Notes: generated by a model not told the origin, from the sequence alone. A DNA stretch of 64,000 nucleotides from Trissonchulus latispiculum (GCA_030248195.1 JASAND010006962.1:1-64000), one strand, 5' to 3'. Shown: positions 41,701 to 53,330, numbered from the stretch's first letter. Program-made: numbers and translations.

Positions 41701-43820
41701 AGGAGGAGGAGGCGATTTCGGAAACGAAAACTTTCTCATGGAGAACGATCTCTGCCTCTTCTCATGATATTGTTGGGAAAAATTTAAATTTGAAAACCGC
41801 AAAAGCAACAACAATCGGAATTCAAATAATCAAAAATCAAGAGTCAGTCTCAAATTTCAAATTTTTGCACATATTTGGGACAACACAAGAAAACTTCAAA
41901 TTTGGGCCATAAAGTATTATTTCCCGCAAAAATAATGCAATTGACATTATAATTTCTGGCATCTAATTTTGCTAAACCACATCATCCTTAATTTTAGCAC
42001 TAAAACAGTGGTAAATCTTAACACAGAGCCTGCCCAGAAATTGAAACGGACAAAACTTTTACGCTTCCAAAAACAAACACACACTAACTGTTGCAATTAA
42101 ACTAAACAGGCCCCAAAACATCTAAGAATTAACAAATTTTATACTACATACTACATGTACACACAAATTAGCATGATAGAGATTAGCTTTGGAAGACATG
42201 CCCACAAGAATGCTAAAGGGAACACAAGCACAAGTATACAAACACAAGGATATTTAATTTCAAATTCCCAGCAGTTATTTACAGAAAAAAAACAGATAAA
42301 AATTAAAACTTCATATTATACTATATGCATACCAGAAAGAATATAGACAATAAAAATTGCATCGGTTAAATTCTTTTTTAGTAATCTATCTAATAGTCTA
42401 GAATTCCTCCCACGAAAGCAAATTTTAAGAACAGTGACCCAACAGACAAGAAATAACAACAATATGTATGAATTTGACTAGAGTTAGTTTAGACAAGACA
42501 GCACCAAGTCAACACACAAACAGAAAGCTGCACACAAAATAGACAAATAAATAGCATCCATTTAAAAACTCCAAAAAATTTTCTGCACTTTCATTCTAGG
42601 GAATCCGAAATGAAGCATTCTAGCCTAATGCCTCAACTGGGGGGAAGCAGAGAAAAATACTATTAAAAGTTGCCGGGGTTAACATCTCTACTAGTCCTTC
42701 TAAATTCAAGTCTAAAAATAATCCAAATTCTGTCCAAATTTCCAAAAAATTAAATTCGAACGCCCAAAAACAACTGGCTGTACATACTTTATTTGGAGGA
42801 TTTTTTTGGTCAAGAAATACAATATGTTTCCCCTACTTTTTTAAAATTTTCGCACTTCCGACCAATATTGGAACCTGGGTTTCTCAGGACTAAAATAATG
42901 GAGGAGGGGCACATAAAGTGGTCTAAAATCACCAGAATACACAATAAAATTAGCCTATTTTTCTGCACATTAGGTTACCACCACTATTATATACTTAGCT
43001 AAAAAGTTCTCAACAATTCAGTTTTAGCCCCCCCTAAATAGACAACTTGAGCAATGGCAAAATTGAAAATAGCAAAATATTTCGGTATATACGGCTGGAA
43101 ACGTTTCGAAAACTTTGACCAAAAAAATCCTTAAAATCTGGTGGACGCCCCACCTGAAAACAAAGTTTGTATTATTTATAAACATTGCACACACCCTATG
43201 ATAGCAGCGTAAACACAAGTAGCTGTAGTACAAAAAACAACTTATTTAGCACTGCAACAAAAGCAACAACACTGCGAGGGGAGGGGAGGGGAGGGAGGTA
43301 AAAATAATAGCAAACTTCTGTCATAAAAACACCCACAAAAACTTTGCTAAGACAACAATACTAGACAAGACTCAGTCAACGGAAAATTAACTAACTCCAC
43401 AGAGATAAAAGAATTTAGGGAGACCCCCAAACCTCTTATCCTAATCCGAAATCAAAATTACGCCAAAACCTGAGGAGTTAGTCAAGTCAGTTTATCAAAA
43501 AATAAATCTGTTAGTTAAGATGGATATTGATTTTAAAAAGGAAAAATATACGTATAAGCTACACAAATCAGGATAAGCTTTGAAAGCGCACAAGTTCTTT
43601 TCTACGACACATTGAAATGCAAGCAAACTAAAATTCCCCCTTGTCAGTACAACTTAGTTTACAATAAAATATAAATAATATCCAGCAGATCAGGTAAAAT
43701 AAATACCAAAATTAATTGATGCTAAAACACATAGACACACACATATACATACAGATATTATGAAAAAAACATGGACAGTATTCATATTTTAGGTATATAA
43801 ACCAAATTCTCCCACCAAAA

Positions 43821-43900
43821 TTATTTGAGAATGACAAAAAGCAAAAGAATGACAATCAGGATAATCACCAGAGCAGCAATCACGTACCACTGGCGTCGAT
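43821..43900 (-). CDS. STX6: STX6 exon 7 (TM anchor)
   Basis: DRRQWYVIAALVIILIVILL then LFVILK and TAA at 43821-43823. 80 bp; acceptor TTTTAG. Single C-terminal membrane anchor. Confidence 0.92.
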
Positions 43901-46670
43901 CTAAAACAAAGAAGAAAAAACACAGCAAAAATACAAAAAAGAAAATATAAAACTTGTGACAAAAAGAAAGATTCATAAGAGCAAATAGGCAGAACAGCTT
44001 AAGATGCAATCCTTCGATTATTAAGCCAGGTAAATTTCGTAAAATTAGGTAAATTTAAGTAAATGCCAGCACAGAAATTGGAGCAAAAGCCGTATCCAAG
44101 GGGGGTTTTACGGGTACCCCTTCCCAATTATTCGAATACAAATAGTGCAAAATTAGTGGAATTTCCAAAATTTTCGTGTCTGCCCAGCGTTCTCAGTTAC
44201 AGTTAGTTTTGATCTTTTCAGAATTTTAGTATATACATGGTGGTAATGCTCTCAAAGGTATACGTAAAGTTAAGGTTTCGGTCTTTCACGAAAACGTTTC
44301 TGACAATATCCGACCAAAATTGGCGACTGAAAATCGACAACCAATTTGACATTTTAAAATTCTGAAAAAACACCACATCGTCACCGTAGCTGTAGACCCT
44401 GAATACAGTTCTGTCTAAAAGAATCCATAAAACTATAATAGCACAAAAGTTATGTACCCTTCAGGTATATATATACAGTACCCTGCACGAGAAGGGTTAC
44501 AGTAGGCGAAATTGTCAAGTTGACGATATTCGTAAACTGTTCGCCCTTTTCGCCAATGTTCACGAATGTCGCAATTAGCACACGAAGTATCGCCAACTTC
44601 ACGATTTCGTCAAGTGTTACCCTTCTCGTGCAGGGTACTGTATGGGTTTTCACAAAGTGAAGCAAAAACTTTAAACGGTCATATCTTGCTAACCAGACGT
44701 CTGATTTCAATAATTTAAGCAGTTCGTGAATCAGCAGAGTCTCCTCTTTCGTTTAAACACTTTTTTCGCGGCGATGGGGCCGCCACGCGCGGCCTTGCGC
44801 GCGCGCCTTCGGCGCGTGTCTTGTTAGCACATTTTGAAGCAGGACTTCCATTTTTGCCGGTGCCTAGCTTTTTCTGCAGAGGTTGCGGCGCGTCGGGACA
44901 CCCACCGTTGGATAGAGCGTGCGATTCTGCGTCGAATGGTATAAAAAGCTTGGCTCTGTGACCACTGTAGCAAAAGTTAGATTCGGAAAACCAACTCAGG
45001 ACTCTCCATCCCGAATAATTAATTTCCGTGGCTTCACCATGTTGCAAACACTTTGCACACATCATTGCATTACTAGGCAACCGCTCATTTTGGTTTCCGA
45101 CAAAATTTTCAGATTTTGGTTTTCAATGTATGGGTTTTCACAAACTGAAGCAAAAACTTTAAACGGTCATATCTTGCTAACCAGACGTCTGATTTCAATA
45201 ATTTAAGCAGTTCCTGAATCGGATTTTCAGATTTTGGTTTTCAACAGTACCCTGCACGAGAAGGGTTACAGTTGGCGAAATTGTCAAGTTGACGATATTC
45301 GTAAACTGTTCGCCCTTTTCGCCAATGTTCACGAATGTCGCAATTAGCACACGAAGTATCGCCAACTTCACAATTTCGTCAAGTGTTACCCTTCTCGTGC
45401 AGGGTACTGTATAAGCATTTATCTTACCAGTGGACAAGTGTGTAACCTTGGCAAGCTTTCGCATAACAGTGTCCAGCTTTGACTCTGTCCGGTCCATTTC
45501 GCGCGAAATGTCATCAAGCATACTGAAACAACAGACAAAACAGAAGAAGTCATATACAAACAAAACTGTATACAACAATGTATGCAATTGGAGATGCCGA
45601 ACAGACAGAAAACTGCACAACTGCAAGCACATGAAGATGATCATTTTACTACGTACAACAGCAGAGCATGTTATAGCTATATATGTAACATTGCGAACAA
45701 TTCCTTTTTACCATTGGACTAATTTTCTATCCGTATATATATATACATACGTGGTGTAAGAATGTTTCCGGCGCACATAGGAGTATAAACATTTATGAGG
45801 AAGTTTTTGTGAAGGGGGAGCTCCTCGATTGGGGGTAGGGGCATCACACCCCCCCTTCCCGTAGGAGTTGGGTGGGGGGGGGGTGGGTGGGGAGGGGGTG
45901 GTGGAATTGCTTAAACTTTCTCAAGCACATCCAATACAAATAATATTGCGTCAGTAATCATTGACTGGCTCAGCTAATAGGCTACAACAAGCTACATGAC
46001 TCCCCCATCACTTATTCACCCACGTATTGTTTTTACCAAAATAGTGTCTAGTGTACCTACCTGTATTCCTACAATAGTATATATACGTACATACGCACGA
46101 CTACTATACCTGTGTTTTTAGAGCACAGAATAAAAAAACTCCACATACGTACATACATACATATGAATATTTACATAGAAGATCCGACTAAAGCCAGAGC
46201 CCCAATGTAGTTTTTTTTGGCTCATAGCAAGCATACAATCAACCTATACACAAACTCTCTATCTTTCTACTAGACAGGAGGCTAATCTCATTACCTAATC
46301 TAATCTAATCAAGAATAAAGTACACATTATTGTGTGTGTCTTAAGCTGTTGTTGGCATCAAGGTATATACGTATATACGTACGTAAAGCATGTACGTACC
46401 TTAACTAGTGAAGTTAGGCTTGGAAAGTTAAACGGAAGAAGAGGGAAGCACACGGAAATTAAAAATTTAAAAAATTTAAAATCATTAAAAAATTTAAAAA
46501 TTAAATCAATTTATTAAATAACACCAAGCCCTCCAGTGGATTAAGGTATTCAGCCTCACCCTTTTCACTAGCCTAGGTAAACTAAATTCCTCTAAAGGGC
46601 CACGGTTAGTGGAATGTCAACAAAAAAGGTAATTGAATTAATAATTAATTTAGGTAATTAGCAAATTTAA

Positions 46671-46728
<58 letters not shown>

Positions 46729-49700
46729 TACACAGCATGCTCATCCAGTTCTGAACCAATCCTATGACTCATATCCTTGAGAACACCCACACTGCCCCCA
46801 ATCCGGTCTAAATCGTCGTCCTGCGCAGCAATGATCAACTGAAACAGAAAAAACCCAAGCAACCTTACCTTAGGTATATAATTAAAACTAAAATTAAAAC
46901 TAAAATTAAAATTGCGCAAATTAACTAAAATATTAATGATGCTAATTTTCCTAGACTGAACAAGAGACCAAGAGTACATAATGATAAGAGTATGACAGTA
47001 AGCATAGTCTCCATTATCGAAGCAAAAACTGCTCTGTTCGCTAACGGCTGACCCCCCACCCACAAATCGGACCCATCACTTCAAAGAAATTCGCACGCTT
47101 TGTTTGTGCTTCAAAGCTAGCAACAGATGCACATTGAACCAGATGAGTAGTTGTGTCTTAAAGCTTTATAGCATGCAAGCGTAGCGCTTAATGTCGTTGA
47201 AGTCAGGCGCGTAGCCAGGGGGGGGGGGAATGGGGGGAATTCCCCCCCGAAATTGTGTTGCCCCCAGGAATTTTTTCCTGCATGTGTAAAACACCTATTT
47301 TTCAAAAAATTTTCGCGCCTTCGGCGCGAAATACGTGTATTATGCCATTATAATACGTGTTTCGCACTAAAAAATGAGTACCAATTACCCTATTTCGTCT
47401 ACTTTGACCACCTTCTGCATCATTTGGGTGCGTGAACAAGCACTGCGCCTTAACTATTATTGTAATTTCAACGAATGCTCTGTAAAAAATTCCACGAAAG
47501 TCACGACATAGAAAAATTTCTCAGCTTCAAGGGGGGCTCCGCCCCCCAGACCCCCCGAAAAATTTTTGCATTTCCCCCCCCCCGAAATTTTTTTCTGGCT
47601 ACGCTAGTGGTTGAAGTGATGGGTCCAATTTGTGGGAAGGGGGGGGGGGGTCAGCCGCTAGCGAACAGAGCATGGCTCTTTTGCTCTGATAACAGAGACT
47701 AGGCTTAGCGTCACACTTTTATCATTATGTACTCTTGATGAAAACGAAATGAAAACGAAAACTTTTACTCCAGGGGCCGATGTTAAATTGGGTTGAGTTC
47801 AACCCGGGTTGAACCCATTTTTGGGTTCAACCCTAAAATTTTCGGGTTGGCTAAACCCCGACGCTCAACCCTATGTTATCAATCTTTTTTGGGGTTGGGT
47901 TAGCTTAACCCGGGTTGAGTTGTTTCAACCCCAATTTCAACCCCATTTTCAACCCGTTTTTCTAACGGCCACTGTTTATCCCGTTCTGTGCTTTGTTTTG
48001 GTTATGCGATGGGTAGTCGTGGCAGCAGTAACTTGGAACAAATTCATAATACGTTCAATGCCTGCTCTAAAAAATTCGGTATCTGAGGTATTCGGTATTT
48101 CTTCATGCAAATACAGATCGAAGAGGTCGCGGCGATCACGGAATACTCGACTCGACATCGTCGAGTTAAAATAAATTCCTCTTCTTCTCCAAATCCAGCA
48201 AGCAAAGCAGCAAGCATTACGAAAGTTAATAACAAACAGCCAATAATATTAATATTGAGAAAAGTAATCAAAATGGAGTAAGAATTGAAAGTTCCTTGAA
48301 ACTGACTAATCAATACATCTAAATAACTCAAACGGACCCCTTGAGCTAAAATCTCAACCCGGGTTCAAATCTCAACCCTGCTCGTTGAGCATGGTTGAGA
48401 TTCAGCCATTTCAGCCCAAAATTCAACCCTAATTTCCAACTCGGGTTTAATGATACCATTGGGTTGGAACTCAACCCAAATTTCAACCCCAACCCCGCTA
48501 TTTCAACCCGGGTTTATTCAACCCAATTTTGATAACATTGGGTCGAAATTTTCAACCCCAATCTCAACCCGGGTTGAGGTTTCAACCCGGGTTGAGATGC
48601 TTGATAACATCGGCCCCAGGCGTTATAGACGGAAACAGACGTTGAAATAACACTATAACAATAAACAGTTTCAAGAAATAAACATAAAAACATGAGATGC
48701 TTAAAATCTTCGAAAACATAATTAAAAGGGCATAAATGTGTAAATTCTAAAGTCTGAGACAAAAATGTGTGTAGAAGAAAACTGTGACCACTTCTACTGC
48801 GTTTAATATTCATCAGAGACACGCAACATCCTCGTTCATAAAATATCAAAATATCGGTTTATCGGGGTTTTTCCTCCGGAATATGCATGCTAAAATGTTT
48901 TTCAGCAAATTCTTCCATCTCAAAACGAGGTAGAAAGAAATTCGGTCACCCCCACGGGAAAACCCCACACGTTTTCCGCCTAGAGAAAACCCAGCAAAAT
49001 ACTGGCAAAAACGATGCCAAATCGCAGATGGACAAAAAATACACTTCCCTTCAATCAGGGTTTTTTCAAAGTTTTACCTGTGCTTTTCAGTGTGTTTTTA
49101 AGAAAATGTGCGTTTTCAAAAAAATCTGTTTTTCCTGAAATTTGATTTTCGCAGTATAAACACGTTTTTAAAGGTTTTTACAGCATAAGTATACTTTATA
49201 GCACACCTTAGCGTGCATTCACTGATTTATACGCACGCCGAGTGGGAAGCTCCGAGTGTGGGGCACGAGTGTGCCACGCACGAGGGCTTCCCATACTTCG
49301 TACGCAGTAGAAATTATGTTTAGCATTTTTCGCGAGGTACAGAAGAAATACAAAACATATATTGCTTGCTTAGTCTTTATAAACGATATTACTTTCCGAC
49401 AGTATATTTTATTCCCGTCGTTTCTTTAATTTGCAAACATAATTTCGTAGAATAATATGCGTTACAGTCCCGAATGGCAGCGTTGCTTAGAATAATGAAG
49501 GCTACACGACAACTAGTTCCCAGAAAACAAACAGAAGTAAAAACACAGATATACAATACGTACGTATATACGATGATATTTGTGCCGAAGGCGCAAAATT
49601 TTTTGGGAAATCTTTAAAATTATGCTTAAAATCAATAAAAATTTGCTCTGTTTTTTAATTTTGTGTGTTATATTTCAGACCCACCCAAACAAGCAAACAT

Positions 49701-51109
49701 ACTTGCTGTCGTTCAAAGCTGTCCTGAACAAACGGACTACCACCCGGCGGGTCCACACCGGTGCGAGACGTAAAGGAAGCACCGGGTCCCCCCGCAAGCC
49801 GGTTGTCCATCAAAGCGGGGTTTAGGGGGCCCCCGCCCCCTCCCCCATCCCCCATGGACAGAGAATCGGGTTCATTTTCTAGCCGGGCATATCGATACTG
49901 CTGATGATTGGAGGGCTGGGCGGAATGATGGTGCGCTGAGGCGCCCCCACCGGACGACTTGGACTGCATCAGTGGACTGTCCTTGGGGCTGCCGGCAAAG
50001 AGCTGAAAAAAATCGGAAAAAAATTAAAAATTTAAAAGAAACAGCAAAAAATACAACAATAAATAGCTACATACGTACATACGTAATATCACCTTTGTTG
50101 CCAAAGATTAGGACAGGTAGGATCTTTTCCTGCCATTATTTTTATCTTGTCCGAGAGACAAATTCCTGTGCGCATTTAGGTACTAATAAAAATATGTACT
50201 GTCACGTACGTCACAATCTGTCACCGATTTCACTATTTCGTAAATTACAAAAAACTTAGCTTTAACAATATCAACACCAACTTAACAACCTCAACAGACA
50301 ATATCTAACTTTAACGATCCTTAAACTATAAGCGCAAATGCTACCAAAATGTCCGCCCCCTCCCATCAGCCCACGACTTTCACAAAGATGCCACTTGAAG
50401 AAGATCTCTAGAATAAACTCAGGAAGTGGCTGTAAAAGTTTACGAAAAAAATACCAAAGTTACCCACACTTCTATCCTTAAATCGACTATCAGCTGTGGA
50501 CATCTGCAAACGAATATCCTAGAAAAACACAAAAAGATGCGTATATATATATATAACATATCAAAGTGTATATAAACACAATTTCCACAAATTTAGTTTT
50601 CTGTAAAAACCCCTCGGTGCAATTTAGAGACATACTAAAACCAACAGTGCAAGGTTCGAATCCCAGCTATCTCCCTCTGGGGGTCACTTTATTGTACCTT
50701 TTCACCTTTTAGACAAATATTTCGTTCAAAGTTCGAATAATTTGCAAACCACGCAAACCTGCACGGAATTTCTATGAGTACGTAGTGATCGAACTCAAAA
50801 TAACACGTATATATAATTCAGTTACACACAGCTAAGCTACGTACGTTTGCCTTGTCTCTGGAATTGTTGATAAACTGTTTCCGTTGGGCCAACTCTTCGT
50901 GCGTTAGGCGCCAACGTTTCGGATTTTTGCTGACAATATTGACCGTCTGCTCCAAATCCTCAAGGTCCCAGTCAATGGATCGAAGCGAATTCCTCAGTTC
51001 GGTGCAGAGCCACTCCCGTTCCTGTCGAGTGGTTGTGGGCGATTCTTGGATCAGTTCGCAGTGGCGATCAAACAGATTCTGAGCGTTCCTGAGGGCTGTT
51101 AGCACATCA
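43821..51109 (-). CDS. STX6: Syntaxin-6 family Qc-SNARE (first exon not found)
   Basis: Six minus-strand exons are readable: 50845-51109, 50468-50518, 49703-50002, 46732-46838, 45428-45522, 43821-43900. They give about 299 residues plus a missing N-terminal exon (vertebrate STX6 has about 12 residues before this point). STX6 is a TGN/endosome t-SNARE. Seen: the N-terminal helical bundle (DVLTALRNAQNLFDRHCELI; LRSIDWDLEDLEQTVNIV), a Ser/Gly-rich linker with RYARLENE, the SNARE helix starting QDDDLDRIGGSVGVLKDMSHRIG and running through MLDDISREMDRTESKLDTVM, then DRRQW and a C-terminal anchor ending VILLLFVILK. The linker is longer than in vertebrates. The zero-layer residue is His (GELEEQAVML in vertebrates, SELDEHAVML here). 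Exon 3's donor is uncertain: GTGGGT keeps frame, while the stronger GTAACT 4 bp on does not. STX6 versus STX10 is not meaningful outside vertebrates. Confidence 0.9.
44476..44640. mobile_element. 165-bp Tc1/mariner-type MITE, copy 1
   Basis: Inverted ends CAGTACCCTGCACGAGAAGG, flanked by TA on both sides (44474-44475 and 44641-44642). TA duplication and CAGT ends suggest Tc1/mariner. Confidence 0.75.
44641..44739. repeat. Direct repeat arm 1 (partner 45129-45220)
   Basis: TATGGGTTTTCACAAAGTGAAGC onward for about 95 bp recurs at 45129-45220 with few changes. Confidence 0.8.
44760..44830. repeat. GC-rich palindromic patch
   Basis: GCCGCCACGCGCGGCCTTGC and CGCGCCTTCGGCGCG make local hairpins in AT-rich intron. 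Confidence 0.5.
45129..45220. repeat. Direct repeat arm 2 (partner 44641-44739)
   Basis: Near-identical to arm 1; see that entry. Confidence 0.8.
45245..45409. mobile_element. 165-bp Tc1/mariner-type MITE, copy 2
   Basis: Same length and near-identical to 44476-44640, same orientation. The right flank is TA; the left flank is AA, and it lies next to a copy of the sequence that flanks copy 1 on the right. Confidence 0.75.
45428..45522 (-). CDS. STX6: STX6 exon 6 (second half of SNARE helix)
   Basis: MLDDISREMDRTESKLDTVM then RKLAKVTHLST; acceptor TTTCAG, donor GTAAGA. 95 bp. Confidence 0.9.
45832..45902. repeat. G-rich tract
   Basis: Multiple G runs of 4-10 separated by single T or A; potential quadruplex on the plus strand. 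Confidence 0.6.
46676..46726. repeat. (TA)n microsatellite at the STX6 exon 5 donor
   Basis: About 51 bp of pure TA starting 6 bp past the exon boundary. Confidence 0.92.
46732..46838 (-). CDS. STX6: STX6 exon 5 (first half of SNARE helix)
   Basis: LIIAAQDDDLDRIGGSVGVL to LDEHA plus two bases of Val. Contains the zero-layer codon CAT at 46737-46739. Donor GTAAGA runs into a (TA)n tract. Confidence 0.9.
46969..47737. mobile_element. Long-TIR element of the CAAGAGTACATAAT family
   Basis: Inverted arms of about 150 bp start CAAGAGTACATAATGATAAG at 46969 and, inverted, end at 47737. Both contain GCTCTGTTCGCTA.CGGCTGACC and GACCCATCACTTCAA. The interior is disrupted by a hAT MITE at 47204-47609. 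Target duplication not evident. Confidence 0.75.
47204..47609. mobile_element. hAT MITE nested inside the long-TIR element
   Basis: Ends CAGGCGCGTAGCCAG and, inverted, CACTAGCGTAGCCAG, with an 8-bp duplication GTTGAAGT at 47196-47203 and 47610-47617. Interior has long G/C runs and GGGGGGCTCCGCCCCCC hairpins. The GCGTAGCCAG terminus is common among animal hAT elements. Confidence 0.85.
47773..48617. mobile_element. Palindromic GGGTTGA-array element
   Basis: 13-bp inverted ends GGGGCCGATGTTA (47773 and, inverted, 48617). Both halves are packed with CAACCCGGGTTG palindromes. A minus-strand stretch at 47976-48158 (VFRDRRDLFDLYLHEE) resembles the N-terminus of PIF/Harbinger transposases, and the GGGGCCG end also fits, but no 3-bp duplication is visible. 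Confidence 0.6.
49703..50002 (-). CDS. STX6: STX6 exon 4 (linker)
   Basis: 100 codons, LFAGSPKDSPLMQS to SPFVQDSFERQQ. Low-complexity His/Gln/Gly-rich, including GDGGGGGG. Acceptor TTTCAG, donor GTATGT. GC-rich relative to its introns. Confidence 0.85.
50468..50518 (-). CDS. STX6: STX6 exon 3
   Basis: DIRLQMSTADSRFKDRS; matches the RDMKDQMST segment of vertebrate STX6. Acceptor TCTAG. 51 bp if donor GTGGGT is used; 55 bp with GTAACT would break frame with exon 4. Confidence 0.7.
50845..51109 (-). CDS. STX6: STX6 exon 2 (N-terminal domain)
   Basis: 265 bp, begins with the third base of a codon then DVLTALRNAQ, ends NNSRDKAN at donor GTACGT, phase 0. Carries two of the three helices of the syntaxin-6 N domain. 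Confidence 0.9.
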
Positions 51110-51199
51110 CTGAAACAGAAGAAAAAACATGGAAAATAGGAAATAGAGAAAGAATCACAAAATCAGAAAAATAACCACGAATGTATACATTATTTACAC

Positions 51200-51576
51200 T
51201 AGTGATGGGCACTGGATATCCGGATAATTTTTATATCCGGATGATATCCGATTTGAGAAAGATATCCGGATATCCGTTTACATTTTAGACAAAGTATTGA
51301 AAAATTTGCGAAATTTTAACAAAAATTTTAAACTTTTAAAAATATTTTTCAAAAATTTGGTTAAAAAATTTTTAAAAGCTAGGTTGTAGTTTGGTTTTAT
51401 GATAGAAATTTACAGGGCAGCGAAAAATTGCCAGAAAAATTGAAATTTTAAGTGTAAAATAAAAAAATTTTCTCAAGTTTGAGTTTTGAATAGGCGGAAA
51501 ACCGGACATCCAGATATCCTTTAACGCAAAATAGGCGGATATCCGGATATGAAAAAATATCCGGTGCCCATCACTA
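51200..51576. mobile_element. hAT MITE with 8-bp target duplication
   Basis: 377 bp, ends TAGTGATGGGCAC, duplication ATTTACAC at 51192-51199 and 51577-51584. Subterminal ATATCCGGAT repeats. Lies just upstream of STX6 exon 2, within its first intron. Confidence 0.9.
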
Positions 51577-52416
51577 ATTTACACACAGACAGGAACAAAA
51601 ATCTAATCTCTGTCTTATGGGTAAATATGCATATGTGCAGACAACAACAAATGGCTTATTTTTTGGTTGTTTATGGGGAGGCATATTACTGAAAAAAAAT
51701 ATATATATATAACCCTGGCTTAATTTTAGTAGAGAAGAGGCTAGGTTGCTGAAAATGGTCACAAACATCGACCTCCTCCTCATCAACCTCCCAAAAAAAT
51801 TTTCAAAAAATTTTCGGGGGTTCGCCAGTTTCTAACGAAATTTTAGCTACTTTAGCCCAAAATACTAAAATACGTCTAAAATACTCATGTTTTAGCGATT
51901 TTTGCAGTTTTTACACAAAAACCTATATAATTCGAAATTTTTTTCAAAAATATGCCTCCGTTTTTGGTGAGCCATCCCATAAGTTTTTGGCCTAAAAAGC
52001 CAGACGACGTGCGTACATCGCAGCAGAATTATTCCATCATGACTTCGCGAAGTTAGCGAAATTTCCCTAACTGAAGGCGATTATCGCAAATTTTGGTGAA
52101 ACAGCAAAACCCTAAAGCTTTACTGAAAAGATGTTAATATTTAACTAAATGTCAACTTACAAACGTTATCGAATATGGGTATCGTTATCAATTCAATAAT
52201 TGTTTGTTAGACATGCCAAGTAGAAAACCAAAACAACAACAGTCACAGGCACAGCACGTCAAGGTAGGAAGACTGGATGCAACAAAGAACTGATCCGAGC
52301 CAAAATCAAGATTATTCACAACAACAATTTATATATATACAACAACTAAACAAAACAAACTGCAATCAACACAACAAAACAGAACAAAATAAAAAAGATT
52401 TCTCTGTAGTATAATA

Positions 52417-52741
52417 TAGTGATGGGCACCGGATATTTCTCATATCCGGATATCCGCAACTTCAAGAATTATTTTTCGATTTTACAGTTGAACTTTCAAT
52501 TTTCTGTCAATTCTTCCGTACGCTGCGAATTTCTAAATTATATCCAAGCTAACACCTGGGTTTCAAAAATATTTTCCCAAGATTTTTGAAAGATATTTTA
52601 AAATTTTTGTCTAAAGTTTGCTAATTTTTCATTACATATATACTTTTTCTAAAATCTGCACGGATATATATCCGGATATTTTTCTCAAATCGGATATTAT
52701 CCGGATATAAAAATTATCCGGATATCCAATGCCCATCACTA
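52417..52741. mobile_element. hAT MITE, second copy, opposite orientation
   Basis: 325 bp with the same TAGTGATGGGCA ends and ATATCCGGAT blocks; its right half aligns with the left half of the 51200 copy in inverse orientation. Flanking octamers differ, so the duplication has decayed or the copy was rearranged. Confidence 0.8.
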
Positions 52742-52964
52742 CTCAGCAGATTACGTTGCGTTATACATTAAGAACTTTTACAGACCGCTGGCTTGGTTGA
52801 ATGTTCAATACGTAAACTTTCGGGGGGGGGGCGTTCAACCCCACTCCCCACATCGGTCTCCAAGCCCCCTATCGTTGGGAGGTGTTGCCACAATTTGCAA
52901 AATTGTTTTCCGAAAGCTCCCATCTACGGCTATATATCTGTCCATTTTGACGCCACCCTTCGCT

Positions 52965-53001
<37 letters not shown>

Positions 53002-53200
53002 TCAGTTATGCACATGTCCAGGAACTGCCGCCGAAGTTTCAAAAAGTTTAGCCAAATATTCCATATACATACTTTTCCGATTTCTACCCCAGCCCTTAAC
53101 CCTATCCCAGCTTAGAAAATTGTACCACCTCCCTCCCCCCAAATTGCACGATTGACGGTTGGTACAAGCACGACGACATGAACTAACATGCACCGAATTG
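52742..53200. other. Non-coding, with (TA)n tract
   Basis: (TA)n at 52971-52998; C runs near 53130. No exon recognised. Confidence 0.35.
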
Positions 53201-53208
53201 TGACGTCA
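53201..53208. promoter_or_regulatory. CRE-like palindrome
   Basis: Perfect TGACGTCA, the full-length CREB/ATF site, in a CpG-containing stretch 123 bp upstream of an ATG with a good splice donor. A TATA-like TATTTAAATA lies near 53269. Confidence 0.4.
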
Positions 53209-53330
53209 CGACGTTACACAAAGCTACGTGTTAATTGCGCACTACATAACACCAATCGACCAACCGAATATTTAAATAAACCGTTAGATATAAACTAAGT
53301 GAAAGAGCGCTTACTCCCGAACACTAAAGT

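Larger units (their letters stand above)
38913..43820. other. Intergenic between QTRT1 and the syntaxin gene
   Basis: AT-rich (poly-A/AAC-rich) DNA with no exon found. It includes the upstream region of QTRT1 and the 3' UTR of the syntaxin gene; several minus-strand AATAAA words occur (for example near 42789 and 40137). Confidence 0.45.

Noticed and set aside
50645..50690. B-box-like GGTTCGAATCCC
   Set aside because: Isolated T-arm-like word without an A box; probably chance or an old SINE piece.
52213..52263. Plus-strand ATG with 17 Gln/Lys-rich codons and a GTAGGA donor
   Set aside because: Recalls short repressor-recruiting N-termini of some zinc-finger factors, but with no downstream exon and such a short low-complexity peptide it cannot be supported.
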